Shown here one piece after another: positions 7,807 through 15,588 of a stretch of DNA of 64,000 bases (the stretch's first letter is position 1; each line of letters opens with the position of its first letter). The DNA is from JBAZWV01 sp964393325 (GTDB taxonomy: Bacteria; Patescibacteriota; Patescibacteriia; 2-12-FULL-60-25). The stretch spans positions 1 through 64,000 of the forward strand of contig CAYMTE010000005.1 in the NCBI GenBank assembly GCA_964393325.1, written 5' to 3'. The notes under the pieces were generated by a model. The model was not told the DNA's origin. It ran no database searches and was given only the letters and a program-made list of their open reading frames with translations. The position numbers and the translations under genes were made by a program.

Positions 7807-9236
7807 CGCGTTGCAGGAGCCGGCATCATCGCAGGGGCGGATGCAGGTTCGGATACTTTTACTGCTCCCATGGGGACGATTGTTGGTTGATCGGTTCCGC
7901 CAAACGCATCGTCGGCGACAAGCGGAACGACCGTGCGGTACACGTCACTTCGCTCCGACGTGTATGAGACCGTTCCTTCTGCGGCGAGCGCGGGGACGAA
8001 ATATGTTTGCTGCTGGTTGTTTTGCCATGCGTCATAGCGCATCCATACGAGCGATGCAGACTCGATGCGCACGGTGATTTCCTTTACATCGTCACCGGCG
8101 TAGTACGGATAGATCGGGTTTCGACCACCGTCCTTGAGCCGCTTCAGCGCGTCGGCAGAGGAGATGAGCGGGTATCGAGATGAGTCGGTTTCTGGGGAGA
8201 GCCAGACATTGCCGCCGGTTACTTCCTTCGTCGCGATGTCGATTTGGATGCTGATGGCGCGGAACGGCCAGCCTCCGGCATCATGGACGTTGCGGGTATC
8301 GACTTGCGCGGTATATGTCACGGTGACTTGTTGCGGATACCAGTCGCCACACGGACCCACAATCATTTTGCTGTCGACGGTTGCTGATCCGGATGCGCCG
8401 GCAACACCGGCTCCTTCTTCGGGAGGCGCCTCTTTGAGGTAGGGCATCGGTGAGATCGGGCACGGAGCAAATGTCGGTTCCGTACCGTATCCCCACGGTT
8501 TTTCAACCTCAGCAGACCCGTGCGGGATTGAGGAAAAACCTTTGCGCGCAAGAAAGGCATCCGCAATACGAATGGCGTCTGTGTCTTCAATCGTGCGTGC
8601 GCGTTTTTCGTCAGACGCTTGTTCTGTTAGTGTTCGTACGTCGGTTTCCTTCCAGAACGAGAGAGAACGTCCATATCCATCGAAGCTCCAGGTAAGACCG
8701 TCCGCATCCTTCCAGCTCACGTTGATCGAGCGAACATCTGGATTTGATCCGATGACCTGCGAGGGGAGCCCGCTCGCCGTTGCAAGCGCGGCGATACCGG
8801 ATGTTGGCAGGCGCGCTGGTCGTACGCGGTACACCGAGTCTTCGGCACCCCATGTTGGCAGTGCGGCAGAAATGTCATATCGAACGGGTGCCGCTTTCAT
8901 GGGATACGGTTCGGGACGAACCATCATGGCATTTGTTCCCACGGCCGCATCTTTCGCGACGGTTCCGGCGGCCGCGCCACCTTCGCCGACAGCGTTCATC
9001 ATTGATGCGACGGGAGCCGCGATTGGTGACGCGACGGATGACGCGCGGGCGGAGATTGCCTCCGGAGACCCGAGCGTTCCCGGAGCGGAGATTGCCGGAA
9101 GTAGGCCAAAGCCCTTCGTTTCGGCAGGAGCACTCGGTTGTTTTGGTGGAGGTTGCAGAACCGTCGAGCGGTTACATCCGGCGCCAAAGACGAGGAGCGC
9201 GGCTACCGCGCTGATAACAAGGGAAGAATGTTTCAT
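7803..9236 (-). CDS. Large secreted lipoprotein of unknown function
   Basis: 477 aa. The N-terminus is a lipoprotein signal: MKHSSLVISAVAALLVFGAGC, with Cys20-21 as the likely lipidated residue although -3 is not the classic Leu. A Pro/Ala/Ser-rich linker follows, then a globular part after about residue 130 with repeated YXXR- and W-rich beta segments. It is cysteine-poor except for a few around 300-345. No catalytic motif is recognised. The ATG at 9236 was chosen because the signal peptide begins there. It lies 37 bases downstream of the GT28-like gene and overlaps uppP. Confidence 0.7.
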   Translation of the reverse strand: MKHSSLVISAVAALLVFGAGCNRSTVLQPPPKQPSAPAETKGFGLLPAISAPGTLGSPEAISARASSVASPIAAPVASMMNAVGEGGAAAGTVAKDAAVGTNAMMVRPEPYPMKAAPVRYDISAALPTWGAEDSVYRVRPARLPTSGIAALATASGLPSQVIGSNPDVRSINVSWKDADGLTWSFDGYGRSLSFWKETDVRTLTEQASDEKRARTIEDTDAIRIADAFLARKGFSSIPHGSAEVEKPWGYGTEPTFAPCPISPMPYLKEAPPEEGAGVAGASGSATVDSKMIVGPCGDWYPQQVTVTYTAQVDTRNVHDAGGWPFRAISIQIDIATKEVTGGNVWLSPETDSSRYPLISSADALKRLKDGGRNPIYPYYAGDDVKEITVRIESASLVWMRYDAWQNNQQQTYFVPALAAEGTVSYTSERSDVYRTVVPLVADDAFGGTDQPTIVPMGAVKVSEPASAPAMMPAPATR

Positions 9237-9273
9237 ATGTTGAGTACAACGAGGAACGATACAGGGAATGACA

Positions 9274-10608
9274 CTAGACGATAAGGGGAAGTTTTTCGAG
9301 CTTAATTTTTTCGCCAGTGATAATGCTTTCGATACGATACGATCCGTGTGTTGGGGCTTCAACAAAGCCGTTCCAGGCCATGCGGGCGAGTCCGCCGCTC
9401 GCGATCCAGTCGAAGAGCCATTCATCAACATATCGCGGGTCTCCTTGCGTAACACCCCCGCCGATCATTTTTAGCCATACGCGATTAAATAGTTCCTGCG
9501 ATCCGATCGAAGGCGCCATAACGATAGGGAGCCCGATGCCGGTATAAAACGAGAGTTCGCTCGGCTTCGTCCAGAGAATATCGGTCTTTCGCAAAAGTTT
9601 TGTGAATTCATGAAAGTACGTGGGGCGATCGGGAGCAGTGTCGATAAAGAGTGTTTTACCCAGCGCTCGTCCAAGACGAAGATGCTTGGCGGCGTCTAAA
9701 AAGTATCCCGCAACATCTTTTTTCGTGCCTGCGACCATGTGGAGCGTGATATCTCCACGCAGGAGTTTTGATTTGAGACTCGTCATGACCTGAACGCCGA
9801 GCGTGCGTTGGGCGCCTGCGCCTCCGATCGAGAAGGTGACGGTGATCGGATGGTTTGCGTTCATTTTGCATTTTCCTTCCCCGAGTACCGCCTCGATCGT
9901 TTGGAAATATTTTCCGATGAAAATTCCGTTTGGATCAAGGTTGCACAAACGTGAAAGGAGGTCTTCTTGAATGATCGTGCTATCCGGTCCGCCGATAACC
10001 TCTTTCGGAAGGGGAAAGCCGGTTAAGTAAATATTTTCCGGTTTTACCCCGTAGAGTTTTAATCGTTCAACAACGCGTCCGTTTGGCGCAAAGTACTTGA
10101 TGCGGCTGCGTTTTGGATCTTTTGCTACCCAGGCGCGACTCATGTCGGCGTCGCAGACGACGAGGTAGATGTCGCCGGGATAGTCAAAATATTCTGCGGC
10201 AAACGCTGGGATAAAAAACGTGCAGATAAGCGGAAGGGGATGTTTGGCGAGAGCGTCGATGAGGTGTCTTCCGAGTCCAAACTTCTCAATCATGAGATAT
10301 GTCTGTTTCACCTGCAGCGTGGGCGCCGATAGGTCGCGCCGCGGGTAGAACGGATCAATGCGCTGCATGCGATCCATGACTTCAAAAATGGCATCGCCGA
10401 TCACGGGGAGCGGTTGAAGTCGCGAAACGGTTTCGTAGAGTTTTCGACTTTCCTTCCAGAGACGTTTATCGGAAGCAGGAATGCCGTCGTAGTCGTTTGC
10501 GGTGATAATGCCCTCGTGGGCAAGATCTTTGAGCGCAAATGCCGCGCGCTCGTGTCCGTAACCCATGTTAACGGAGATAACGTGCGCTTTACCACGATGC
10601 GTTGTCAT
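9274..10608 (-). CDS. GT-B glycosyltransferase, MGDG-synthase/MurG-like (GT28)
   Basis: 444 aa. The N-terminus HVISVNMGYGHERAA resembles the glycine-rich acceptor motif of monogalactosyldiacylglycerol synthases (GGGHxxAA), and FSIGGAGAQRTLG and KPSELSFYTGIGLPIVM resemble the donor-site loops of GT28 enzymes. The family transfers a sugar from UDP (or another nucleotide) onto a lipid or lipid-linked acceptor at the inner membrane face. There is no transmembrane helix. It sits between two lipoproteins and uppP on the same strand, consistent with a glycolipid or surface-polymer role. The substrate is unknown. Confidence 0.7.
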   Translation of the reverse strand: MTTHRGKAHVISVNMGYGHERAAFALKDLAHEGIITANDYDGIPASDKRLWKESRKLYETVSRLQPLPVIGDAIFEVMDRMQRIDPFYPRRDLSAPTLQVKQTYLMIEKFGLGRHLIDALAKHPLPLICTFFIPAFAAEYFDYPGDIYLVVCDADMSRAWVAKDPKRSRIKYFAPNGRVVERLKLYGVKPENIYLTGFPLPKEVIGGPDSTIIQEDLLSRLCNLDPNGIFIGKYFQTIEAVLGEGKCKMNANHPITVTFSIGGAGAQRTLGVQVMTSLKSKLLRGDITLHMVAGTKKDVAGYFLDAAKHLRLGRALGKTLFIDTAPDRPTYFHEFTKLLRKTDILWTKPSELSFYTGIGLPIVMAPSIGSQELFNRVWLKMIGGGVTQGDPRYVDEWLFDWIASGGLARMAWNGFVEAPTHGSYRIESIITGEKIKLEKLPLIV

Positions 10609-10644
10609 AGTTCAAACAAGTATATCGTGTGAGACGCCACGCGA

Positions 10645-11187
10645 CTAGCGAGGTTGCTGTGTGCTTTGTTCGATGCGCGCCGCGTTGATCATCGTTCGAC
10701 AACCGTCCCAGAAACTTTGGGTGCTACGGGTTGTCGAAATGCACTCAATGACGTGATACATGCTGGGATCGTGTGCATCCGCTTGCGTGGCTCGTACGAG
10801 AATGCGATTCGCTCGAGCGTCAGCGACCTCAACGATGGTCCAGTCGCCAAGCGTGTCAGTACGGAGAAGCTCGAGCGAGGGGATTGCAAGAAAGGATTCC
10901 GTATCACGCGTCGGCGTACCTCCGACGGCGATTTGAACACGGATTTCTTCACCGGGCGTTTGTGTTGTGTAGATCCCATTTTCATCGCGAAATGTGGGTG
11001 GTAGAACGCTGACGAACCGTCGTCCGGTTTGCGCATCTGTTGAAACGGCTTCAGGCCCATCCAGGAGAGATGCTCGTTGCAGGGTTGCTTCGGCTTGTTT
11101 TGAAGAAGGGGGCGTGGCCGTTATTGGCGTGCGCATGCAGCCGGCACCGAAGAGTACGAGGAGGAGTGCGAGAGCGAAATAGTTCAT
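10645..11187 (-). CDS. Small lipoprotein of unknown function
   Basis: 180 aa. The start MNYFALALLLVLFGAGC is a lipoprotein signal with Cys17, the same LFGAGC ending as the lipoprotein at 7803-9236. A short Thr/Pro/Ser linker follows, then a beta-rich domain of about 140 residues with two cysteines near the C-terminus (CIST, DGCRT) that could form a disulfide. It is the first gene of the minus-strand block that continues with the GT28-like enzyme. I do not recognise the family. Confidence 0.7.
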   Translation of the reverse strand: MNYFALALLLVLFGAGCMRTPITATPPSSKQAEATLQRASLLDGPEAVSTDAQTGRRFVSVLPPTFRDENGIYTTQTPGEEIRVQIAVGGTPTRDTESFLAIPSLELLRTDTLGDWTIVEVADARANRILVRATQADAHDPSMYHVIECISTTRSTQSFWDGCRTMINAARIEQSTQQPR

Positions 11188-11290
11188 GCCAAAAGAATAG
11201 CGCACGGAAAAGCGGTGCGCACGATGCAGGCGCCACGATCGCTGTTCGACGTAGACTAAAACAGGCAATATCCTGTTCGAAGACTACAGA

Positions 11291-11318
11291 TTGACGGTAT
11301 GGGTGTTGCTGCTATGCT
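11291..11318 (+). promoter_or_regulatory. Promoter giving a probably leaderless mRNA
   Basis: TTGACG (11291-11296), a 16-base spacer and TATGCT (11313-11318). The ATG of the next gene starts at 11325, exactly where transcription would be expected to begin. Confidence 0.6.
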
Positions 11319-11324
11319 GGGGCT

Positions 11325-11732
11325 ATGGATACGGAATTTTTCTCGATGACCTACTCCCGGAAGGAGCTTCGTGAAATCTACGAGGCGTTATTGCTTCGGG
11401 GGATGCTTGAGGACGAACTTCGGCATGAAAAGGGGATGGAACCGATCGGACCACGTCCGCTGATGTTGCGTTTGGGTTCTCTCCTTCGAATGTCTGATGC
11501 GCAAATTGAGCGCATGACAGACGTGATGGATGGGAGTTTATGGGAGCATGCGTGGTATGTATTTACCGACGAATGGGCGTGGTTCCGAGCTCGTCAGGAT
11601 GTTGAAAAAGAGTTGCGGGGCACTGTGCTCACGGAAGAAGCATTGCAGGAGAGGCTAGAACGAAAATACAACGAAGAGTTTGAACGCTACGTCAAAGAAA
11701 TCGAGATGAAAGAACCTCGGAAAACCGTTTAG
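11325..11732 (+). CDS. Hypothetical charged 135-aa protein
   Basis: A highly charged, mainly helical protein (many E, R, K, L, M) without signal or membrane segments. The last 50 residues (EEALQERLERKYNEEFERYV) look like a coiled coil or long helix. The ATG at 11325 sits at the predicted transcription start of the promoter at 11291-11318 and has no Shine-Dalgarno; a second ATG at 11346 is the alternative. Its 3' end overlaps that of the convergent membrane-protein gene by 4 bases. I do not recognise the family. Confidence 0.6.
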   Translation: MDTEFFSMTYSRKELREIYEALLLRGMLEDELRHEKGMEPIGPRPLMLRLGSLLRMSDAQIERMTDVMDGSLWEHAWYVFTDEWAWFRARQDVEKELRGTVLTEEALQERLERKYNEEFERYVKEIEMKEPRKTV

Positions 11733-12022
11733 TTTTTTACGACGACGTCGGAGACGGAGATTGAGGTGTCGGACGTATGCGTCGTGGGGAATAGGGAACT
11801 CGCGCCTGGCAGCGAGGAGACGACGTAAAAAGCTGCCCCGATAAAGAGGATCAAAAATGTCACGACAACGGCCATGAAGCTCTTGCCAAAATCTAAAATC
11901 GCGGGCGCGACGTAGAACACGAGATACGCGAGTCCAAGGATGAGGACGGCGACGATAAGTGGGAGAACCATACTATTTCGAACATACGGCAAGATGAAAG
12001 AAAAATCAAGTCCACTAGGCAA
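11729..12022 (-). CDS. Small two-helix membrane protein
   Basis: 97 aa if the TTG at 12022 is used, or 80 aa from the ATG at 11971; neither has a clear ribosome site, so the start is uncertain. Two hydrophobic segments (about residues 18-42 and 50-70 in the longer form) are separated by a short DFGKS loop and followed by a Ser/Thr-rich tail. It converges with the gene at 11325-11732. No function is recognised. Confidence 0.5.
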   Translation of the reverse strand: MPSGLDFSFILPYVRNSMVLPLIVAVLILGLAYLVFYVAPAILDFGKSFMAVVVTFLILFIGAAFYVVSSLPGASSLFPTTHTSDTSISVSDVVVKN

Positions 12023-12059
12023 GGTGACCCAAAACCGTTAGGCTTCTATCCATTGTCGT

Positions 12060-13631
12060 ATGGACGCGATTTCTCGCAGTCATGCTGGTCAAATCCTTGG
12101 CGCACTGCGCAGTATTCCGGTGCAGATGGGCTCAGAGGGATCGCGTATCACCGTGAATGAAACGGTGGGTAAATTTTCGTTTTTGTACGAGCGCATCCGG
12201 AACGCTGTTGATTACAAGGACGAACATCTTCACCGCAAGGCGGCGATTCAGCGAATTTTAAAACGGCAGCTTATTTTGGAATCAAGCCCTGCGGTTATTG
12301 CAGAGCGGCTTATTCGTGAGCTTATCGGGGCTCGATATCTCCCTAACGCGGTTCTCCCCGAGTCGCTTATCGAGGATGTCGCGCAGCACGTACGGAAGTA
12401 TAACGCGATTCGATCCATCCGTGCCGGAACGGATCGCCATGCGGATTGGTTGAATGGGATCCTTGCTGTCGAAATTGAGGAATTGTTGGTAGATGCGACA
12501 GGGGAGAAGGCGCTGGTTACGTTTTTGTATGAACGGTTGGCGGACCGGATTCGAGTTCGCGGCGCGCAGATCGATGAAACGGAGCGCCGATTGCAAGTCT
12601 ATGTTGCGTGTTATCGCTCGATTGTGAAGGCGGACGATGACATGCTGGGCTATAAACTATTGCGCGCATATCTGCCGGAGTGGCTTCGTCCAGACGAGTG
12701 GATCCAGCATCCTCGTCCGATTGCAGAACGGCTTGTTGCGGTGGATTTGCGGATTCGGGGTCGATTGCGCCACCCGCTTGCACAACGTTTTTTGCGAACG
12801 GTAAAACCGCATGCGGTCTCGCTTTGTCTCTTGCGAGATGTTCTTCAAGAGGCGAAGGCGGATGCGGCTTCATTGCTTGAAAAACCGGATGCGCTCAAGG
12901 CGCATCTTGCTCGACATGCGGAAGAAAAATATGCCGAAGCACGAGCAAAACTGCGTCGTGGGACGGTTCGCGCTATGGTCTATTTGTTTTTAACGAAGAT
13001 GATCGTGGCGCTATTGCTTGAATTGCCCATCGAGTTTTTGTGGTATCGAGAAGTCTCCTTTGTTTCATTATTGATTAATTTGCTGTTCCCGCCGGTTATT
13101 ATGTTTTTTGTTGGACGGCTTATTCGCGTTCCGGGGAAGGATAATACGGAGCGTTTGGTTCATGGGGTGATGGAGCTCCTTTCTTCCGGGGAGATGCCAA
13201 TGCGAGAGATTCGTGTGCCTACGCCAAAGAAGGGTCTAGCGAGAGTGCTTTTTGGCCTTGCATATGCCGGGACGTTCTTGTTGAGTTTTGGTCTCGTTGC
13301 CGCCATGTTGGATGCGCTTTCCTTCACGTGGATCTCGTCCTGTATTTTTGTCTTCTTTTTGTGTGTGGTGAGCTTTTTCGGATTTCGCCTTCGTCTTACC
13401 TCTCGAGAGATGGTTGTTGTCGAAGAAAAGCAAAGTATCACAGCTATGTTCATTGACTTTCTTTCGTTGCCCATCCTTCGAGCGGGACGCTGGCTCTCGC
13501 AGACGATTAGTCGATTGAATGTCTTTTTATTCGTCTTTGATTTCTTGTTTGAAGCGCCTTTTAAGTTGTTTCTTTCTATCCTTGAGGAGTGGTTTTCGTT
13601 CCTCAAAGAGAAACGAGATGAATTGCAATAA
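12060..13631 (+). CDS. Large membrane protein of unknown function
   Basis: 523 aa. The first 300 residues are soluble and helical with many charged residues. Transmembrane segments then occur at about 303-325, 330-352, 395-420 and 422-445, and an amphipathic hydrophobic stretch ends the protein (about 484-513). No enzyme motif is visible. The gene ends 9 bases before tgt, with which it is probably co-transcribed. A cytoplasmic domain plus C-terminal membrane anchor is the most that can be said. Confidence 0.7.
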   Translation: MDAISRSHAGQILGALRSIPVQMGSEGSRITVNETVGKFSFLYERIRNAVDYKDEHLHRKAAIQRILKRQLILESSPAVIAERLIRELIGARYLPNAVLPESLIEDVAQHVRKYNAIRSIRAGTDRHADWLNGILAVEIEELLVDATGEKALVTFLYERLADRIRVRGAQIDETERRLQVYVACYRSIVKADDDMLGYKLLRAYLPEWLRPDEWIQHPRPIAERLVAVDLRIRGRLRHPLAQRFLRTVKPHAVSLCLLRDVLQEAKADAASLLEKPDALKAHLARHAEEKYAEARAKLRRGTVRAMVYLFLTKMIVALLLELPIEFLWYREVSFVSLLINLLFPPVIMFFVGRLIRVPGKDNTERLVHGVMELLSSGEMPMREIRVPTPKKGLARVLFGLAYAGTFLLSFGLVAAMLDALSFTWISSCIFVFFLCVVSFFGFRLRLTSREMVVVEEKQSITAMFIDFLSLPILRAGRWLSQTISRLNVFLFVFDFLFEAPFKLFLSILEEWFSFLKEKRDELQ

Positions 13632-13640
13632 TATCCTCCT

Positions 13641-14765
13641 ATGTTTCAACTGAAGCTTACCTCGAAGCGTTCCGGTGCTCGCCGCGGAATTCTTTCCACG
13701 CCGCATGGTGATTTGCAGACGCCATTTTTCATGCCGATTGCAACCAAGGGAGCGGTAAAGACAATCTCATCGTTTGATGTGGAACGAATTGGAAGTCCGA
13801 TTCTGTTATCGAACACATATCACCTGTATTTACGGCCAGGAATGGAGACGATGGAACGCATGGGTGGTCTCCACCGATTCATGTCGTGGAACGGAGCGCT
13901 CCTCACGGATTCAGGAGGGTATCAAGTATTCTCGCTCGCAAGCATGCGAAAGATCACGGATGAGGGTGCGCTGTTCGCGTCGCATATTGACGGCTCACGT
14001 CATCTGTTGACGCCGGAACTATCGATGAAGATTCAACAGACGATTGGGAGCGATATCGCGATGGTTCTCGACGAATGCACGCCTGCTGGATCGTCGGCAG
14101 CGTATCTGAAAGATTCACTCGCGCGGACGATTCGCTGGGCAGACCGTTCGAAGGTTGCGTTTGAATCCGGGAGATCTTCATCGAATAACAAAGGTGCTCA
14201 ATTGTTTGGTATCGTTCAGGGCGGTACAGATGCCGAGCTTCGAACGGCGCATGCGCAAGAGTTGATGAAGATCGGGTTTGACGGTTACGCGATCGGAGGT
14301 CTGTCGGTTGGGGAGCCATTTGAGGATGCCTGCCGAATGGTTTCTACGCTGCATGATGTTCTACCGACTGATCGGCCACGGTATTTCATGGGGGGAGCAA
14401 AGCCGCATGAGATCGTAGAATATGTACGACGGGGGATTGATATGCTGGATTGCGTTCTCCCTACACGAAACGCCCGGCACGGGCACGTGTACCGGTTCGT
14501 TCATGATGACCTGACACGTCCGGATTTTTACGAAGTCCTGCATCTTACGAATGAAGGGTTGAAGACGGATGAACGTCCCTTGGTCGAGTTCGTAGAAGGG
14601 GATGCTATTGCAGAAGAGCTGTCTCGTTATTCGCTGGCGTATATTCGTCATCTCTTTACGGTTGAGGAAATGCTCGGTCAGCGTCTCGCGACGCTTGCGA
14701 ATGTCCGGTTCTACGTAGAGCTCATGGCTCGAATTCGCACAGCGATTGATGCGGGAACGCTCTAG
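13641..14765 (+). CDS. tgt: tRNA-guanine transglycosylase lacking the zinc site
   Basis: 374 aa, normal length. All catalytic parts of bacterial Tgt are present: TDSGGYQVFSL (Asp90), MVLDECTP (Asp144), FGIVQGG, IGGLSVGEP and the nucleophile region DCVLPTRNARHG (Asp270). The enzyme exchanges guanine-34 for a queuine precursor in tRNAs with GUN anticodons. The structural zinc site is gone: where other Tgts have CxCxxC this protein has a stretch without cysteine (315-330) before SRYSLAYIRHLF, and the fourth ligand, the His of TIHN, is replaced in TLANVRFY (353-354). No other queuosine gene is in the window. No Shine-Dalgarno precedes the ATG. Confidence 0.95.
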   Translation: MFQLKLTSKRSGARRGILSTPHGDLQTPFFMPIATKGAVKTISSFDVERIGSPILLSNTYHLYLRPGMETMERMGGLHRFMSWNGALLTDSGGYQVFSLASMRKITDEGALFASHIDGSRHLLTPELSMKIQQTIGSDIAMVLDECTPAGSSAAYLKDSLARTIRWADRSKVAFESGRSSSNNKGAQLFGIVQGGTDAELRTAHAQELMKIGFDGYAIGGLSVGEPFEDACRMVSTLHDVLPTDRPRYFMGGAKPHEIVEYVRRGIDMLDCVLPTRNARHGHVYRFVHDDLTRPDFYEVLHLTNEGLKTDERPLVEFVEGDAIAEELSRYSLAYIRHLFTVEEMLGQRLATLANVRFYVELMARIRTAIDAGTL

Positions 14766-14777
14766 AAAAAATGGGGA

Positions 14778-14806
14778 TTGACCTCTAAAAAAACCGGGAG
14801 CATACT
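14778..14806 (+). promoter_or_regulatory. Promoter of the gene at 14869-15471
   Basis: TTGACC (14778-14783), a 17-base spacer and CATACT (14801-14806), giving a leader of about 55 bases that ends in a GGAGGTGA ribosome site. Confidence 0.65.
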
Positions 14807-14868
14807 GGTGTCTTCCGTTTCTCAAGAGAGGAGCGGATACGCCCTTTTTATCACATGGAGGTGAACCG

Positions 14869-15471
14869 ATGCCCTTGAGAAAGAGCGATGCCCAGAGCGT
14901 ACTTCGTTCCATGCGTCGTGGAGGTGTCCTCTGTGACGTCGATACACACCGGCTGGATGCCCAGCACGGTGTCATCCTTGTTGCCTGCGGAGACGGAGAT
15001 CAGTTTCACGATCTCTTCGGGTACAAGGCATCCATCCTCGCACCTCAGCAGAACGACGTGCCGCCCCGGATCCATCCGCTCACGCTAAACGGGGGCGCAT
15101 TGTTGATCCCGGAAGAGTCTCCGTTCAACACGGAGATTCCATACGATCAGGTGTTGCTCCAAAATATCGACGGAGCAATGAACTTGAAGGGGATTCGCAC
15201 GGTCGCGGTGTACGTCCACGCGCCGTGCGGTATGGCGCGTACCGCGAATCTTGATATCGCGGACGTCATTCGTCTCCTTGTGTCTGCGAAGCGGCGCATT
15301 CGGCGTGAGCTGGAGCGCCCGGGCCTCCATGTGGCGGCGTTTTGCCATGTGGATTGGCTTGAGGGGAAGCGGACCTACTTTGTGTCCGGCGACGCATGGG
15401 ATATCTGGAAAGAGTCCCCGCCGCTTTCAACCGCTGCCACGCATCGATCCTCCTGTGAATTCGAGTCGTAA
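14869..15471 (+). CDS. Beta-carbonic-anhydrase-like protein with degenerate motif
   Basis: 200 aa. VILVACGDGDQF (Cys40, Asp42) and VAVYVHAPCGMA (His117, Cys120, Gly121) have the order and spacing of the zinc motifs CxDxR and HxxCG of beta-carbonic anhydrases, and each follows a hydrophobic beta strand. The Arg of CxDxR is Asp44 here, so the Asp-Arg pair that gates the metal is missing and ordinary CO2 hydration is doubtful. The start has a strong GGAGGTGA ribosome site. It is a single-gene unit with its own promoter and terminator, immediately before a second protein with the same two motifs. The family assignment is mine, from motifs only. Confidence 0.6.
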   Translation: MPLRKSDAQSVLRSMRRGGVLCDVDTHRLDAQHGVILVACGDGDQFHDLFGYKASILAPQQNDVPPRIHPLTLNGGALLIPEESPFNTEIPYDQVLLQNIDGAMNLKGIRTVAVYVHAPCGMARTANLDIADVIRLLVSAKRRIRRELERPGLHVAAFCHVDWLEGKRTYFVSGDAWDIWKESPPLSTAATHRSSCEFES

Positions 15472-15509
15472 GCTCTCATTACTCCTCGTTGTCTAGACGG
15501 GAACTCTTC

Positions 15510-15531
15510 CGAGCCTTCATGGCTCGTTTTT
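15510..15531 (+). terminator. Intrinsic terminator
   Basis: Stem CGAGCC/GGCTCG with a 5-base loop, followed by TTTTT. It separates the two carbonic-anhydrase-like genes into different transcripts. Confidence 0.85.
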
Positions 15532-15544
15532 ATATCATTAACTC

Positions 15545-15573
15545 TTGTCAGAGTGGTCGTCCTCCGGTACCAT
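15545..15573 (+). promoter_or_regulatory. Promoter of the gene at 15589-16635
   Basis: TTGTCA (15545-15550), a 17-base spacer and TACCAT (15568-15573). The ATG at 15589 follows after about 15 bases with no ribosome site. Confidence 0.6.
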
Positions 15574-15588
15574 CACGCTACATTTTGT

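Noticed and set aside
7154..8077. Long plus-strand frame opposite uppP and the lipoprotein
   Set aside because: Arg/Ser-rich composition of an antisense shadow; the minus-strand frames are recognisable or have clear signal peptides.
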